Origin: Methanosarcina barkeri str. Wiesmoor
GTDB taxonomy: Archaea; Halobacteriota; Methanosarcinia; Methanosarcinales; Methanosarcinaceae
NCBI RefSeq assembly: GCF_000969985.1
Contig: NZ_CP009526.1
Coordinates: forward strand, 2,480,001 to 2,544,000
Direction: 5' to 3'
DNA length: 64,000 bases
In this document: in pieces, positions 28,979 to 38,235 of the stretch
Layout: each line of letters starts with the position of its first letter
How positions within the stretch are numbered: the stretch's first letter is position 1
The notes under the pieces: model-generated
The model's input: only the letters and a program-made list of their open reading frames with translations
Databases searched by the model: none
What the model was told of the DNA's origin: nothing
Translations under genes and position numbers: made by a program

Positions 28979-30355
28979 TCATATGAAATATCCGAGAAGA
29001 AAAAAACAAAATACAATTCCTGCACTCAAAACATATTGCTTATAATTATCCCGATTAGAAAGTTCAACTTCTCCTGCAAAAAATCTTACCCAATAGACTG
29101 CAATAGTAGGCCAGAGTAAAATAAAGACAGCACTAAAGAGCCATACTAGAGAAGTTGTCCGTAAATATGCCCCTATACTAGCGGCTAATGAGTCAAAGAT
29201 ATCATCAAACCCGCTTAATCCCGGAATATATGCGATGAAATTTCGGATCAAGAGCTCCACTATTGTTAAAAAATAAGCAAGTGGGAACAGTAAAAGGAGT
29301 ACTACCCTACTTTTTGATTTGTTAGTATCATTCACCATCCATTTCCTAAACCATTTTGGAGGGTGGGAAACCTGTGACAGGAGCCAACGGACCATAGACA
29401 CTTCATCATAAAGCCTGTCTAAAGCTTTTTCCGGAGCATCTGGAGAGACTGATGCTCCTGCCATAAATCTGTCTGCATTGAGTTCTGCACACCAGATTCC
29501 GGCAATAGGGGGAATAAAAGCATTAATTGTCCATAACAATAACCATAGTGTAGTAAACAGCAAAATAGGCAAATATAGAAGTAAATTTTTAAGCTCAAAT
29601 ACGATTATTGAAACTAAAAAATTCAGAATGTGAATAATAGCCTCCTTCGAGGACATTCCAGCATCTATCATTACATCTAAAAAAGTAAATTCTTGATAAA
29701 CACTGTCATAGAAAGAAGTAATTCCCTGAGTAGTCAGAACCAGAACAGTAGGGACTAAGAAAAAAAGTACAGCAATGGTCAAGCAATTCTTAAGAACCCA
29801 TTCAAAAGCGCTTCCTGCGCCTATAACTAAAGCATCTCCATTTCGATAGTGACCAATTTCATGTAATAGAACAGATTCTGCAGCTTTTCGGTCTAATTTC
29901 CATAGCCTCAAAAAACCTGCGAATATAGCTATGGATGCCTTACGGTATCCTGAAGCGTATAAAAAAGCATTCTGGTCAAAACGGTTAAAATTGACTTTAA
30001 TCTGTAAGTTTTGGGCATGGATTTTCAGAAAATCTTCAATTTCAGAGGTCACTTGCTTTACACTTTTAAGCTTGTCTGGAGAAACAGAGTCGATCTTAAC
30101 AAGGTCGAATTTCTTTTCCAACCATCTCGCGCGAATCTGAGGGAAAGATATAGTAATAATTCCAAAAAACAAAGCTAATGAAGGCAGAAGTTCCGGGATA
30201 TTTGCAAGTGGCAGCGGCCCAAGAAAAGAAAACAGATCCCTGGAATACCATTTCCAATACTTTACCTGGATAGGAAAAGTAAACAGGTAGAAAACTAACC
30301 AAAACCATAACCAGGATGGCAGTGTACAGTTCTTTTGTAAGGTTTCTTTCTTCAT
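28979..30355 (-). CDS. M48-family membrane metalloprotease
   Basis: 458 residues with about six hydrophobic segments. HEIGHYRNGDAL (near residue 165) is the HExxH zinc motif of M48/HtpX peptidases, and the downstream AELNADRFMAGA supplies the ExxxD third-ligand helix. A cytosolic Tyr/Asn-rich region follows. Such enzymes cut damaged membrane proteins; the specific target here is unknown. The C-terminal ~20 residues end in a hydrophobic helix at the junction with the copied dehydrogenase fragment, so the natural end may have been altered. It directly follows the 176-residue gene (TAA then ATG), so the two form an operon. Confidence 0.85.
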   Translation of the reverse strand: MKKETLQKNCTLPSWLWFWLVFYLFTFPIQVKYWKWYSRDLFSFLGPLPLANIPELLPSLALFFGIITISFPQIRARWLEKKFDLVKIDSVSPDKLKSVKQVTSEIEDFLKIHAQNLQIKVNFNRFDQNAFLYASGYRKASIAIFAGFLRLWKLDRKAAESVLLHEIGHYRNGDALVIGAGSAFEWVLKNCLTIAVLFFLVPTVLVLTTQGITSFYDSVYQEFTFLDVMIDAGMSSKEAIIHILNFLVSIIVFELKNLLLYLPILLFTTLWLLLWTINAFIPPIAGIWCAELNADRFMAGASVSPDAPEKALDRLYDEVSMVRWLLSQVSHPPKWFRKWMVNDTNKSKSRVVLLLLFPLAYFLTIVELLIRNFIAYIPGLSGFDDIFDSLAASIGAYLRTTSLVWLFSAVFILLWPTIAVYWVRFFAGEVELSNRDNYKQYVLSAGIVFCFFLLGYFI

Positions 30356-30886
30356 TTAAGACTTCGCCTTCTCAGGCTTTGATAATATATTTACGAAAAG
30401 AATCGAACTTGAAGGATTGTCAAGCAATCTCATTAAGGTGCGATATGCAATTACTTCTGATTCTTTTTTAGGAAGTCCTGATTTACATATTTCGTCTGTA
30501 AATGTTTCCAGTAAAGTCTTTAAACCTGCACAGAATTCCTCAGGTAAAGCTTCCGTTCTGGACTGATTCAAAGATACTGTTTCCTTCTTATTTTTTATTT
30601 CATTTAGTATACTCTGTATGTCCTTTATAGCGGATACAGGGGAGAGAATTTGAGTAAGTAACTGAGAGGAATTTGCTATACTTTGCAGAATAAGGGGAAA
30701 CACAGTCATAATCTCTGTGATTCCAAAGCCTCCAAGCACGCACTCCTTCTTCTGGGAGAAAAGGCTTTCTCGTTCCTTTCCACCACTGATGAAAGCTTCT
30801 GTCATTAGCGGAGCAAAATCCAGTTCATCTGGAGCCGCAACCTCTGCAATTTTTATGGCCCAGGTTTCAATTATATCCGGATTCAT
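30356..30886 (-). CDS. Hypothetical protein paired with M48 protease
   Basis: 176 residues, not recognised. The start is MNPDIIETWAIKIAEVAAPDELDFAPLM and an FGITEIMTVFPLILQSI segment near residues 52-70 is amphipathic to hydrophobic. The C-terminal ~70 residues are predicted helical, with charged turns. No signal peptide. Its stop touches the protease ATG, so cotranslation is likely. An adaptor or regulator of the protease is a guess from context only. Confidence 0.6.
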   Translation of the reverse strand: MNPDIIETWAIKIAEVAAPDELDFAPLMTEAFISGGKERESLFSQKKECVLGGFGITEIMTVFPLILQSIANSSQLLTQILSPVSAIKDIQSILNEIKNKKETVSLNQSRTEALPEEFCAGLKTLLETFTDEICKSGLPKKESEVIAYRTLMRLLDNPSSSILFVNILSKPEKAKS

Positions 30887-31541
30887 GTTTCTTATCCTAC
30901 ATAGCTATACATTTTAAAAAAATATAACTTTATTTCTTTCCAGCTTTTTACTTAAGTTAAGTCTCTAAGTTAAGTCCGGACTCACTTAGATTAGATTGAA
31001 TATATAAACAAATATTCGGGGATAAATACGAATTTTTAAGAAATTATAAGAATCTGAGGGTTGATATAACTTTTCTAAAACTTTATTTCCAGTGGTATCT
31101 GTTGTTAGCAGCATGAATTGATACTAGCGCTTCGATTCCAAAATCGATTCCTTATTTCCTGGAAAAGTCCATGATCATTGGATCTATTCAAAATTCAATT
31201 TTTATGGACCTACTTAGGAATCGCAGTTAGTATCGCAGCAATCCTCAAGGATTCCCCGATCACAAATACTTGCAATCGATTTTATACGACATTTTATCGT
31301 TGACATGACACCAATGATATAATCCACAAACTGTTGTTAAGTTGGTATTAAAATCTCAGATTTTCACATTTGATTACAAATTTCTATCTTATATAGTCCT
31401 GTATATCTTAATTTATCCTGAACAAATTATTGTTTAGAAGGGTTTATGCTTCTTGAAAACATATTATAACCAATGTAAATAATATTTTGGGATTTAAAAT
31501 AAATTAATTTGAAAAAACTGCTTGCTTATTGGTGGTTTTAA
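30887..31541. other. Spacer with imperfect inverted repeat
   Basis: No gene seen. gatactagcgcttcgattcc (31121-31140) and ggaatcgcagttagtatc (31217-31234) are imperfect inverted ends about 115 bp apart, possibly an old MITE. 31280-31315 resembles 9728-9765. Confidence 0.35.
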
Positions 31542-32771
31542 ATGAAGGCTACAGTATGTAACATAAAAATCGGTATTAAAGTTGTTCTATTCTTTTTTGC
31601 TCTGTTCCTGGCTTTAGGGTCTACTACCGCTGCTACCTTGACTGTAAGCAACAGCGAGGAAGCTGACTATACATCAATACAGAAGGCTATTGACTCTGCT
31701 TCCGAAGGGGATACTATCCTGGTTTCTTCAGGTACTTATATTGAAAATCTTGTTATCACAAAATCTTTAATCCTTAAATCGGTTTCCGGAATTCCTGAAT
31801 ATACCATTATTGAATCTTCCAACCCGAAAGATCATGTTTTTAATGTAACTGCAGATTCTGTAAATATAAGTGGTTTCACTATAACTGGTTCGAGTTCTCC
31901 ATATGCCGGCATATCATTTTATGGCTGCGATAACTCGACAGCTACTGATAATAAACTCCTGAATAATAATGAAGGAATCTGGCTGGACTCGGCCAGCGGA
32001 TGCAGAATTCACAACAATATTGCAAACTCTAATAAAGATTCAGGCATCTTTCTCTATGATTCAAAAGATAACATCATAGAAAATAATACCTTAAATTTAA
32101 ATGAATTCTCTGGAATTAGTCTGAACAATTGTAGCAAAAATATTTTAAAAAACAACCGTGCAACTCAAAACAAAATTGACGGAATCTTTCTTGTAAATTC
32201 AAGTAGTAACCTTCTTCTCAATAACAGCGTAAATTCAAGTGAATTTTCAGGAATTACTCTCAGTGAGTCAAATTATAACGAAATGAAAAATAATTCTGTT
32301 TATTCGAATTGGAACTGCGGATTCTCACTTGTAAATTCTAGCAACAACATACTTACTGGCAATGATGCAGAAAAAAACAATTTTGGCGTCTTTCTGAAAA
32401 ATTCAACCAATAATACCGTCGAAGGCAATGAAATATCAGAAAACTCCGAGGGAGTTTGCTTACAGAGTGCCTCTGGCAATAAACTCTACTCCAACAAGAT
32501 AAATTTTAACGAATGGTATGGTATTGATACATGTGAATGCAAAGATAATAATACCTACAGTAAGAACCAGATCAAAAATAATTACATTGGGTTCTATATT
32601 GACAAATCCAATGATAATATAACAGAAGACAATTTACTGGAAGGCAATGAAAAAGACATTGCGAAATCTCGTCCTACTAAACCTGTACTAACGCTACTTA
32701 TCATTGGTGTTACTCTTATCTTTGTTATTATCATTGTTTTTGTTTTTTTAAAGCATAGAAATTCAAAATGA
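31542..32771 (+). CDS. NosD-like right-handed beta-helix surface protein with C-terminal anchor
   Basis: 409 residues. Signal peptide (~1-30), then the TLTVSNSEEADYTSIQKAID opening of Methanosarcina NosD/CASH-domain proteins and about 12 parallel-beta-helix coils of ~23 residues (NNEGIWLDSASGCRIHNNI type) rich in NxS/T sequons. A single transmembrane helix near 375-400 is followed by KHRNSK. The beta-helix is external; the protein should be anchored in the membrane. Such proteins often bind or process polysaccharide; no catalytic residues can be assigned. ggtggt upstream of ATG 31542 supports the start. Confidence 0.85.
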   Translation: MKATVCNIKIGIKVVLFFFALFLALGSTTAATLTVSNSEEADYTSIQKAIDSASEGDTILVSSGTYIENLVITKSLILKSVSGIPEYTIIESSNPKDHVFNVTADSVNISGFTITGSSSPYAGISFYGCDNSTATDNKLLNNNEGIWLDSASGCRIHNNIANSNKDSGIFLYDSKDNIIENNTLNLNEFSGISLNNCSKNILKNNRATQNKIDGIFLVNSSSNLLLNNSVNSSEFSGITLSESNYNEMKNNSVYSNWNCGFSLVNSSNNILTGNDAEKNNFGVFLKNSTNNTVEGNEISENSEGVCLQSASGNKLYSNKINFNEWYGIDTCECKDNNTYSKNQIKNNYIGFYIDKSNDNITEDNLLEGNEKDIAKSRPTKPVLTLLIIGVTLIFVIIIVFVFLKHRNSK

Positions 32772-33093
32772 ATACTCGAATTTAGAAGAGCATGGAGCGA
32801 GGAAATGTGAAGAGAATAATTCTAACCTTCATTTCATAAACGAAAAATAGTATACGAAGCTTATCTCTTTGCAATCCTTCTCCTTACGTTTTATATTCCT
32901 ACTTCATAAAACAGGCTTGAAGTCCTTGATAAATCAGAAGGCACTGATACAATTTTAAAGCATCTTTTTGATAATGTTTATGGGAATATTTTAGCGATTT
33001 ATGTTACTGAATCTATCTTCCAAGGTTTGAACAAATTAATACTTTCACTCTACTTCCTCAAACCTTTTTTATATTTTTTCCAATCTGAGAGTA
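32772..33093. other. Spacer upstream of dinB, nothing recognised
   Basis: AT-rich. ttttttatatttttt at about 33066-33080 is a TATA-like box very near the dinB ATG; no strong ribosome-binding site, so the dinB mRNA may have a very short leader. Confidence 0.4.
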
Positions 33094-34197
33094 ATGCCTA
33101 TCTCCAGTTCGAAAATAAATCCTCCTGAAAGGCGAATTACCTTCCACGCAGATACGGACAGTTTCTTTGCATCAGTTGAGGTAAGGGAAAGGCCGGAACT
33201 GAAAGGGCTGCCTGTAGTTGTGGGCTCTGACCCGAAAGGAGGTTCAGGAAGGGGAGTTGTAAGCACTTGCTCGTACGAAGCGCGGAAATACGGTATTCAC
33301 TCGGCAATGCCCATCTCACAGGCTTACAAACTCTGTCCTGATGCGGTTTTTTTGCCTGTAAACATGAAACTCTACGCGGGCGTTTCGACAAAAATAATGG
33401 AACTTTTGAAGGGATTTGCAGACAGGTTTCAGCAGGTCAGCGTGGATGAAGCCTATCTTGTACCAGGACCCGAAATCACGAATTTTGAAGAAGCTGCCCT
33501 TTATGCCCTCAGTATCAAGGATAAAGTAAAGGAACAGGAAGGAATTACCTGTTCAGTTGGAATCGGGCCAAACAAATTAATCGCAAAAGTCGCGTCTGGT
33601 TTCCAGAAGCCTGATGGGCTTACCGTCGTCAGTCCTGAAGATGTAAGGAAATTTCTATTTCCGCTGCCGGTTTCAAAAATTCCAGGAATAGGGGACAAAA
33701 CGGCTGAGACGCTGAAATCAATGGGCTTAAACAGAGTAGAAGAACTTGCAAACTTTGATGTACAGTTGCTTTCTGGAAAGTTCGGTAAAATGGGGTTCCG
33801 CATGAAGCAACTGGCAAACGGGCTTGATTTTGGGGAGGTTCGGGAAAAAGAAAGTGTAAAATCAATTAGCAGGCATGGAACCTTTGCTGAAGACACCAGT
33901 GACCCTGTAAAAATCACCGGGTCTCTTGACCTGCTTGCTGAAAGTGTGCATAGTTCTCTCCTCAAAAACAAGCTTCTTTTCAAAACCGTAGTCCTCACCG
34001 TGCGTTTCGAGGATTTCTCTACTTATACACGCTCAAAAACTATCTCAATCTGGACTTCGGACATCTTTGTGATCAAAAGAACAGCCATGCAGCTTCTCTC
34101 CGAATTCATAGGAAAGCAAAAACTCAGGCTAGTAGGCATAGAAGTCACCAAACTTCGCGAAAGGGATGAAAATCAAACCCTGATAACAGACTTTTAA
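33094..34197 (+). CDS. dinB: DNA polymerase IV (Y family)
   Basis: 367 residues, normal length for archaeal Dbh/Dpo4-type enzymes. The catalytic carboxylates are in HADTDSFFASVE (residues ~18-30) and SVDEAYL (~115-121). The thumb has the helix-hairpin-helix FPLPVSKIPGIGDKTAETLK, and the little-finger domain follows from about 240. It copies past damaged bases with low fidelity. The C terminus ends without an obvious PCNA-binding peptide of the classic QxxLxxFF form (NQTLITDF is close). Monocistronic. Confidence 0.93.
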   Translation: MPISSSKINPPERRITFHADTDSFFASVEVRERPELKGLPVVVGSDPKGGSGRGVVSTCSYEARKYGIHSAMPISQAYKLCPDAVFLPVNMKLYAGVSTKIMELLKGFADRFQQVSVDEAYLVPGPEITNFEEAALYALSIKDKVKEQEGITCSVGIGPNKLIAKVASGFQKPDGLTVVSPEDVRKFLFPLPVSKIPGIGDKTAETLKSMGLNRVEELANFDVQLLSGKFGKMGFRMKQLANGLDFGEVREKESVKSISRHGTFAEDTSDPVKITGSLDLLAESVHSSLLKNKLLFKTVVLTVRFEDFSTYTRSKTISIWTSDIFVIKRTAMQLLSEFIGKQKLRLVGIEVTKLRERDENQTLITDF

Positions 34198-34362
34198 CAC
34201 AACCCTTTTCAAAAAAAAGCTTGACTGCAACCCTTTTCAAATAAAGTTTGACCGCAACCCTTTTCAAAAAAGGCTTGACCGAAAATCCCAGCAACATTTG
34301 AATTTGAGGTCCTTATCCCCAAACCCTACCCGGCGTGATCAACCGGCGCAACGGTTGATTTG
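34198..34362. repeat. Dispersed repeat family with caaccctttt and caaccgg palindromes, copy 1
   Basis: Three copies of a caacccttttcaaa-aaag-ttgac unit run from 34200 to 34283, followed by a palindrome at 34338-34357 (tcaaccg gcgcaa cggttga). The same modules in other arrangements lie at 52735-52935 and 55570-55690. Non-coding. Confidence 0.7.
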
Positions 34363-34408
34363 AAACAGTCATACTTATATTTTAATAATAGAAAGCTAAT
34401 TAGGTTTG

Positions 34409-35449
34409 ATGAAAAAAGCTGTAAAGATGGCTCTGGCCCTTCTCATAATTGCTGTTCTGACTGTGCTTATTACTTATGCTACACTTCCTTATTTAAATTA
34501 TATTTTTGGGGCTTTGATCCTTTTTATTATATTTCGTCCTTTATACCATTTTCTCATAAGAAGACTAAAGATTCGGAAGCAATTCGCAGCCTTACTTATA
34601 ATAATAATTTCTATCTTTGTTGTACTAGTTCCTCTTTACTTTCTTTTGAATACAATCATCGACGAAATCGAACAGCTTTTAGTTAATCAGGCATCCATTC
34701 TCGCGTCTATTGAGGCTGGAGGTCACTTTTTAACTGATTCTCTCCTAAGGCTGAATATTCCTATAAATATATTCCAGGCCAAAATTGAAGAAAAAGCAAT
34801 GGAACTTGCTTCACAGGCCGTTAATTACACAAGTCTATTCATTGTGGAGTCAATCCAGAATCTAAGCCATCAGTCCATCGGGCTATTGATAATGTACTTT
34901 CTGCTTTACTACCTCTTTACTGAAGAAGATTCAGATTTTATGCGCCAGGTCTCTGTTGCAGTTCCTTTCAATGAAGAAAATACAGCCACTCTTCTGGATG
35001 AATTCCGAAAAATTGTTCGGACGACTCTTATCGCCAGCGGGGCAGTTGCTCTTGTCCAGGGTGGAATTCTGACTATAGTATTTGTTATCTTTAATATCCA
35101 GGGAGCTTTCCTCTGGGGCTTCATCGCAGCAATTCTATCCTTTTTACCTGTTGTCGGAGCGCCTTTTATTTGGGTTCCTGCAACTATTGTCCAGTTTTTC
35201 CAGAAGGACTATACTGCAGCGATCGCTATACTTGCAGCTGGGATTTTTATAAGTGTTATTGACAATTTCCTCAGGCCAATTATCCAGAAAAGAGTTGGAG
35301 AAATCCATCCATTTCTGTCCCTGCTTGGGGTTGTTATAGGAGTATCCCTTTTCGGACTGTTAGGAATCGTTATAGGTCCCCTCTTGCTTTCCTACTTTGT
35401 TCTGACCGTACAGATGTTTTCCAGAGAATACCTTTCTGGAAAGGAGTAA
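34409..35449 (+). CDS. AI-2E/PerM-family membrane transporter
   Basis: 346 residues. Seven to eight hydrophobic helices in the two-block layout of the family: pairs in residues 8-80, a central soluble loop (85-135), then helices to 335. The family signature is near IIDNFLRPIIQKRVGEIHPFLSLLGVVIGVSLFGLLGIVIGPLL. Transport substrates differ widely (AI-2, Na+/H+ exchange), so none is assigned. I take ATG 34409; an in-frame TTG at 34406 overlaps. Its stop codon lies inside the ribosome-binding region of the next gene. Confidence 0.85.
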   Translation: MKKAVKMALALLIIAVLTVLITYATLPYLNYIFGALILFIIFRPLYHFLIRRLKIRKQFAALLIIIISIFVVLVPLYFLLNTIIDEIEQLLVNQASILASIEAGGHFLTDSLLRLNIPINIFQAKIEEKAMELASQAVNYTSLFIVESIQNLSHQSIGLLIMYFLLYYLFTEEDSDFMRQVSVAVPFNEENTATLLDEFRKIVRTTLIASGAVALVQGGILTIVFVIFNIQGAFLWGFIAAILSFLPVVGAPFIWVPATIVQFFQKDYTAAIAILAAGIFISVIDNFLRPIIQKRVGEIHPFLSLLGVVIGVSLFGLLGIVIGPLLLSYFVLTVQMFSREYLSGKE

Positions 35450-35522
35450 AATGTGAAGATTGAAATACTTGGGTAAAGGAGTAAAATGTGAAGATCGAAA
35501 TACTTGGGTGTGAGTCTTTTGG
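35443..35522 (+). repeat. 35-bp tandem duplication of the start region of the UPF0282 gene
   Basis: ggagtaaaatgtgaagat-gaaatacttgggt occurs at 35443 and again at 35478, 35 bases apart. The first copy makes an eight-codon frame, GTG AAG ATT GAA ATA CTT GGG TAA (35453-35476), with the same ribosome-binding site as the real gene. The real GTG is 35488. Confidence 0.85.
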
Positions 35523-36396
35523 GGCAAGATCCCTTGCCTGCGTTGTAAAGACGGACGATAGAACGATACTGATCGATCCCGGAGTCGCACTTGCACGCTT
35601 ACGTTCAGGCCTTCTTCCTCACCCAATAGAGGTTGCAGCTGCTTTCAGGATAAGAGATAAAGTTCTTTCTGCATTTGAGCAGGCTACAGATGTCGTTATC
35701 AGCCATTTTCACGGTGACCACATGCCAATGAGGGCTGAAGATCCTTATCAGCTCCCAATGGAAGTTCTACCTTCACTTGGCGGGATAAATTTCTGGTGTA
35801 AAGGCCCAGAAAAAATTTCAGGCCTTTCTTCAAAGAGGAGGCGTGAACTTTCGGATTTTCTGGGTTTCTCTCTCCCGGCTTCGGAAGGCGTGAAGTCTGT
35901 CAATATGGAGTTTTCTTCTCCTGTCCCTCATGGAGCCAGGGAAAAAGGCTTCGGTACTGTAATGATGACCCGGATCTGCGAGGGAGATGAGGTTTTTGTC
36001 TATGGTTCTGACATCCAGCTTCTGGACAGAGAAACAGTCCTCAAAGTGCTCGCCTGGGAACCTACAATTGTTTTTGCCTCAGGTCCTCCTCTTTATCTTT
36101 CACACCGCGTCCCTGAAGCAGGAAAAGAGGCTTCAGAAAATGCCCTCCTTCTGGCCAGGCATGTGGATACCCTGATTCTGGACCATCATCTACTCAGGTC
36201 TTTTGAAGGATACAGCTGGTTAAAAGAATTGGCTGGAAAGGTTGAAAGCCGGGTACTCTGTGCTGCAGAATTTATGGGAAAGGCTCCGGACCTTCTTGAA
36301 GCTCAGAGAAAAAAACTTTATGAAAAAATGCCCGTACCTTCAGGCTGGCACGAAGCCTATTCAAAGGGTAAAGTAGGTTTTGAGGAATATCTCTGA
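35488..36396 (+). CDS. UPF0282-family metallo-beta-lactamase-fold protein
   Basis: 302 residues from GTG 35488, with aaagga upstream. MKIEILGCESFGARSLACVV opens the fold, LIDPGVAL follows, and VISHFHGDH (near residues 70-78) is the metal-binding HxHxDH motif; further ligands are likely at YGSDIQ and LDHH. The size and the Cys-x-Ser-x-Gly start match the archaeal UPF0282 family, a metal-dependent hydrolase family of unknown substrate. It follows the permease gene with only a duplicated leader between, so the pair is probably cotranscribed. Confidence 0.82.
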   Translation: MKIEILGCESFGARSLACVVKTDDRTILIDPGVALARLRSGLLPHPIEVAAAFRIRDKVLSAFEQATDVVISHFHGDHMPMRAEDPYQLPMEVLPSLGGINFWCKGPEKISGLSSKRRRELSDFLGFSLPASEGVKSVNMEFSSPVPHGAREKGFGTVMMTRICEGDEVFVYGSDIQLLDRETVLKVLAWEPTIVFASGPPLYLSHRVPEAGKEASENALLLARHVDTLILDHHLLRSFEGYSWLKELAGKVESRVLCAAEFMGKAPDLLEAQRKKLYEKMPVPSGWHEAYSKGKVGFEEYL

Positions 36397-36419
36397 AAGG
36401 CGGCTGGAAGGAATAGAAA

Positions 36420-36500
36420 CACCGCTATTTCTCTGGAGCATGTTTCTCTGAATAGTTCTCTGGAGCATAGTTCTCTGGAGAATAGTTCTTTGGAACATAT
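36420..36500. repeat. 15-16-bp ttctctggagcatag repeats
   Basis: Five imperfect units of agttctctggagcat stand between the end of the UPF0282 gene and the end of the convergent regulator gene. Non-coding. Confidence 0.7.
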
Positions 36501-36606
36501 GGACTTACAGGTTGGTTTTAAAAATCCCGATTTTATTCGGTCAGGGGACACAGGTATAATTATTAATATTATGCATTGGATGCGATTGTCGATATTACGC
36601 ATGGGT

Positions 36607-37398
36607 TTAATTGTCTATATTCTTAATTTGTTTGGAGCGCTGCTCATAGTAGTCGTATAGCTCTTTTCCCCAGGCCCGAGCTCCTGTCTCAAAACAGATC
36701 ATATATTTTCGGTCAAAGACCGTGCTTTTCGGGAAAAGAGCCATTGCCATGAAATTATCCGCTACTACAATAGCAGGTATCCTTTCACAATCCTTGCAGA
36801 CAAAAAGCTTAGCGTTTTCCTTTTTAAGGTATTGTTCAGTCTGTTCTCTGTAATCTTCAATCCATCTTTTCAGGATGGCCTCGTGAAGTACCAGCGATAT
36901 GGGGATTCCTTTTTCGGCAATTTCCAGGTAAAAAGAAGGGAAAAGTGGGTGGAAATATGAAATTGCAACCTTTAGCTCTTTTGCCGTCCGGACATTTTGG
37001 ACGTATTCCGGTATCATCTCAAACATATAGTCTACTTGAGGTTCGATTATAGTGCAGTGCCCAAGCTCGTTAATTCTTCGCAGGAGAAAAGGCGGAATCT
37101 CGTTCACTTCCCTTTCTGTCCAGTAATTTGTGTTCTCTTTGAGAATGGCAAGCGTGTCCACAAGAGGCTTCATCTTCTCAACCACAACTCTGCCTATCTC
37201 GCTCAGTTTATAGAGGTTTTTTTCCTGGACTACCAGGTGCTGCTCTTTGAGCTTTTTTACCTGGGGCTGGACTGAGGTTGCACTGGCATTAAGGGCTTTT
37301 TTAATTGTTTCAATATCCTTTGGCCCTTCAAGCAGAAGAAGTAGTACATTCTTTCTTTTTTCAGAGAGAAAAATCAGATTGAGTAGATTGTTTTCCAT
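36607..37398 (-). CDS. HTH regulator with FilR1 middle domain (DUF1724)
   Basis: 263 residues from ATG 37398, which has aaggtg 6 bases upstream; an upstream in-frame GTG overlaps that site. The N-terminal winged helix (ArsR-like, ~residues 8-75: LLLLLEGPKDIETIKKALNA) is followed by the methanogen-specific DUF1724/FilR1 middle domain and a C-terminal ending KYMICFETGARAWGKELYDYY. Relatives control methanol and other methyltransferase genes or quorum-type responses in Methanosarcina; the targets here are not in the window. Paralogous to the gene at 53173-53970. Confidence 0.85.
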   Translation of the reverse strand: MENNLLNLIFLSEKRKNVLLLLLEGPKDIETIKKALNASATSVQPQVKKLKEQHLVVQEKNLYKLSEIGRVVVEKMKPLVDTLAILKENTNYWTEREVNEIPPFLLRRINELGHCTIIEPQVDYMFEMIPEYVQNVRTAKELKVAISYFHPLFPSFYLEIAEKGIPISLVLHEAILKRWIEDYREQTEQYLKKENAKLFVCKDCERIPAIVVADNFMAMALFPKSTVFDRKYMICFETGARAWGKELYDYYEQRSKQIKNIDN

Positions 37399-37743
37399 AT
37401 TATGCACCTTGACCGGCTGCCTGCAGGCTTGTAAATATATAAAAATTTTATAAGCTTAGAGAAACTTTGCAATAAAGAAAGCTTTACACTAAAAACTGAA
37501 ATATACTAATGTTTTCTATAAAACTTGAAAATTAATCGTTAATATATTTTTCTCTTTAATTTATAAGTGCAGTGCATTTTCATTAATTTTTTTCTCCGGT
37601 AAGTGCTTTTTTCCTGAGAAAACCTCAACTAAGAAACTCAATTTCAAAATGCATATTTGTTTAACAAATTATATATATACCGTTGTACGTCGTTGTACAC
37701 CGTTGATTTTAATTTCTTAGTGAATTTTTCGGGATTGCCTTCC
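37399..37743. promoter_or_regulatory. Divergent promoter region between regulator and UPF0228 genes
   Basis: AT-rich. A TATA box aaattatatatatacc at about 37667-37682 faces the UPF0228 gene (start 37744), and a duplicated tgtacgtcgttgtacaccgttg follows at 37685-37706. No gene. Confidence 0.4.
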
Positions 37744-38235
37744 GTGAAAGTTTTTATCTTTTTTCTGATTATCATAATATTATTGGGACTATGCATAAAA
37801 ACTTCAGTTAATATGATAAAGCAAACTCAAGAAACTAAAGTAGGTGGCTTAGATGTCGAATTTGAAAATGGAACTACTGAACCGGAAGTTAAAGCCATTC
37901 TTGAAAATTGCAACTTGAATGTGCATATACCGGATTATGATGTGGAAGACATAGTAGATAAATACTACATAAAAGTAGAAAAATACTACATAAAAGTAGA
38001 AAAATACTACATAAAAGTAGAAAACAATGAAAATATCGTTATAAGAGATAAATTTAAATCTGCTCCTGATAAAAAAAAGAAAAACTATTACATAATTTCT
38101 TTATCCGAACAAGCTATTGAGAATAAAAGCTTTCTTGAAATGCTGGATAAAAATAATCTTCAGATTAAAAAATTCGTCTGGTATGAACTTCATTTTGGGA
38201 ATGAATCTATGAATTGGATTCCAGAGAGGGCTTAA
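37744..38235 (+). CDS. UPF0228-family protein with triplicated heptad
   Basis: 163 residues from GTG 37744; an earlier TTG at 37657 would add 29 residues before the membrane helix. An N-terminal transmembrane helix (VFIFFLIIIILLGLCI) precedes the domain VGGLDVEFENGTTEPEVKAIL, NYYIISLSEQAIENKSFLEM, LDKNNLQIKKFVWYELHFG and NWIPER. This is the Methanosarcina UPF0228 family, of unknown function. A 21-bp unit (aaatactacataaaagtaga) is repeated three times at 37970-38026, giving KYYIKVE three times where the family has it once. The domain should lie outside the membrane. Confidence 0.75.
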   Translation: MKVFIFFLIIIILLGLCIKTSVNMIKQTQETKVGGLDVEFENGTTEPEVKAILENCNLNVHIPDYDVEDIVDKYYIKVEKYYIKVEKYYIKVENNENIVIRDKFKSAPDKKKKNYYIISLSEQAIENKSFLEMLDKNNLQIKKFVWYELHFGNESMNWIPERA

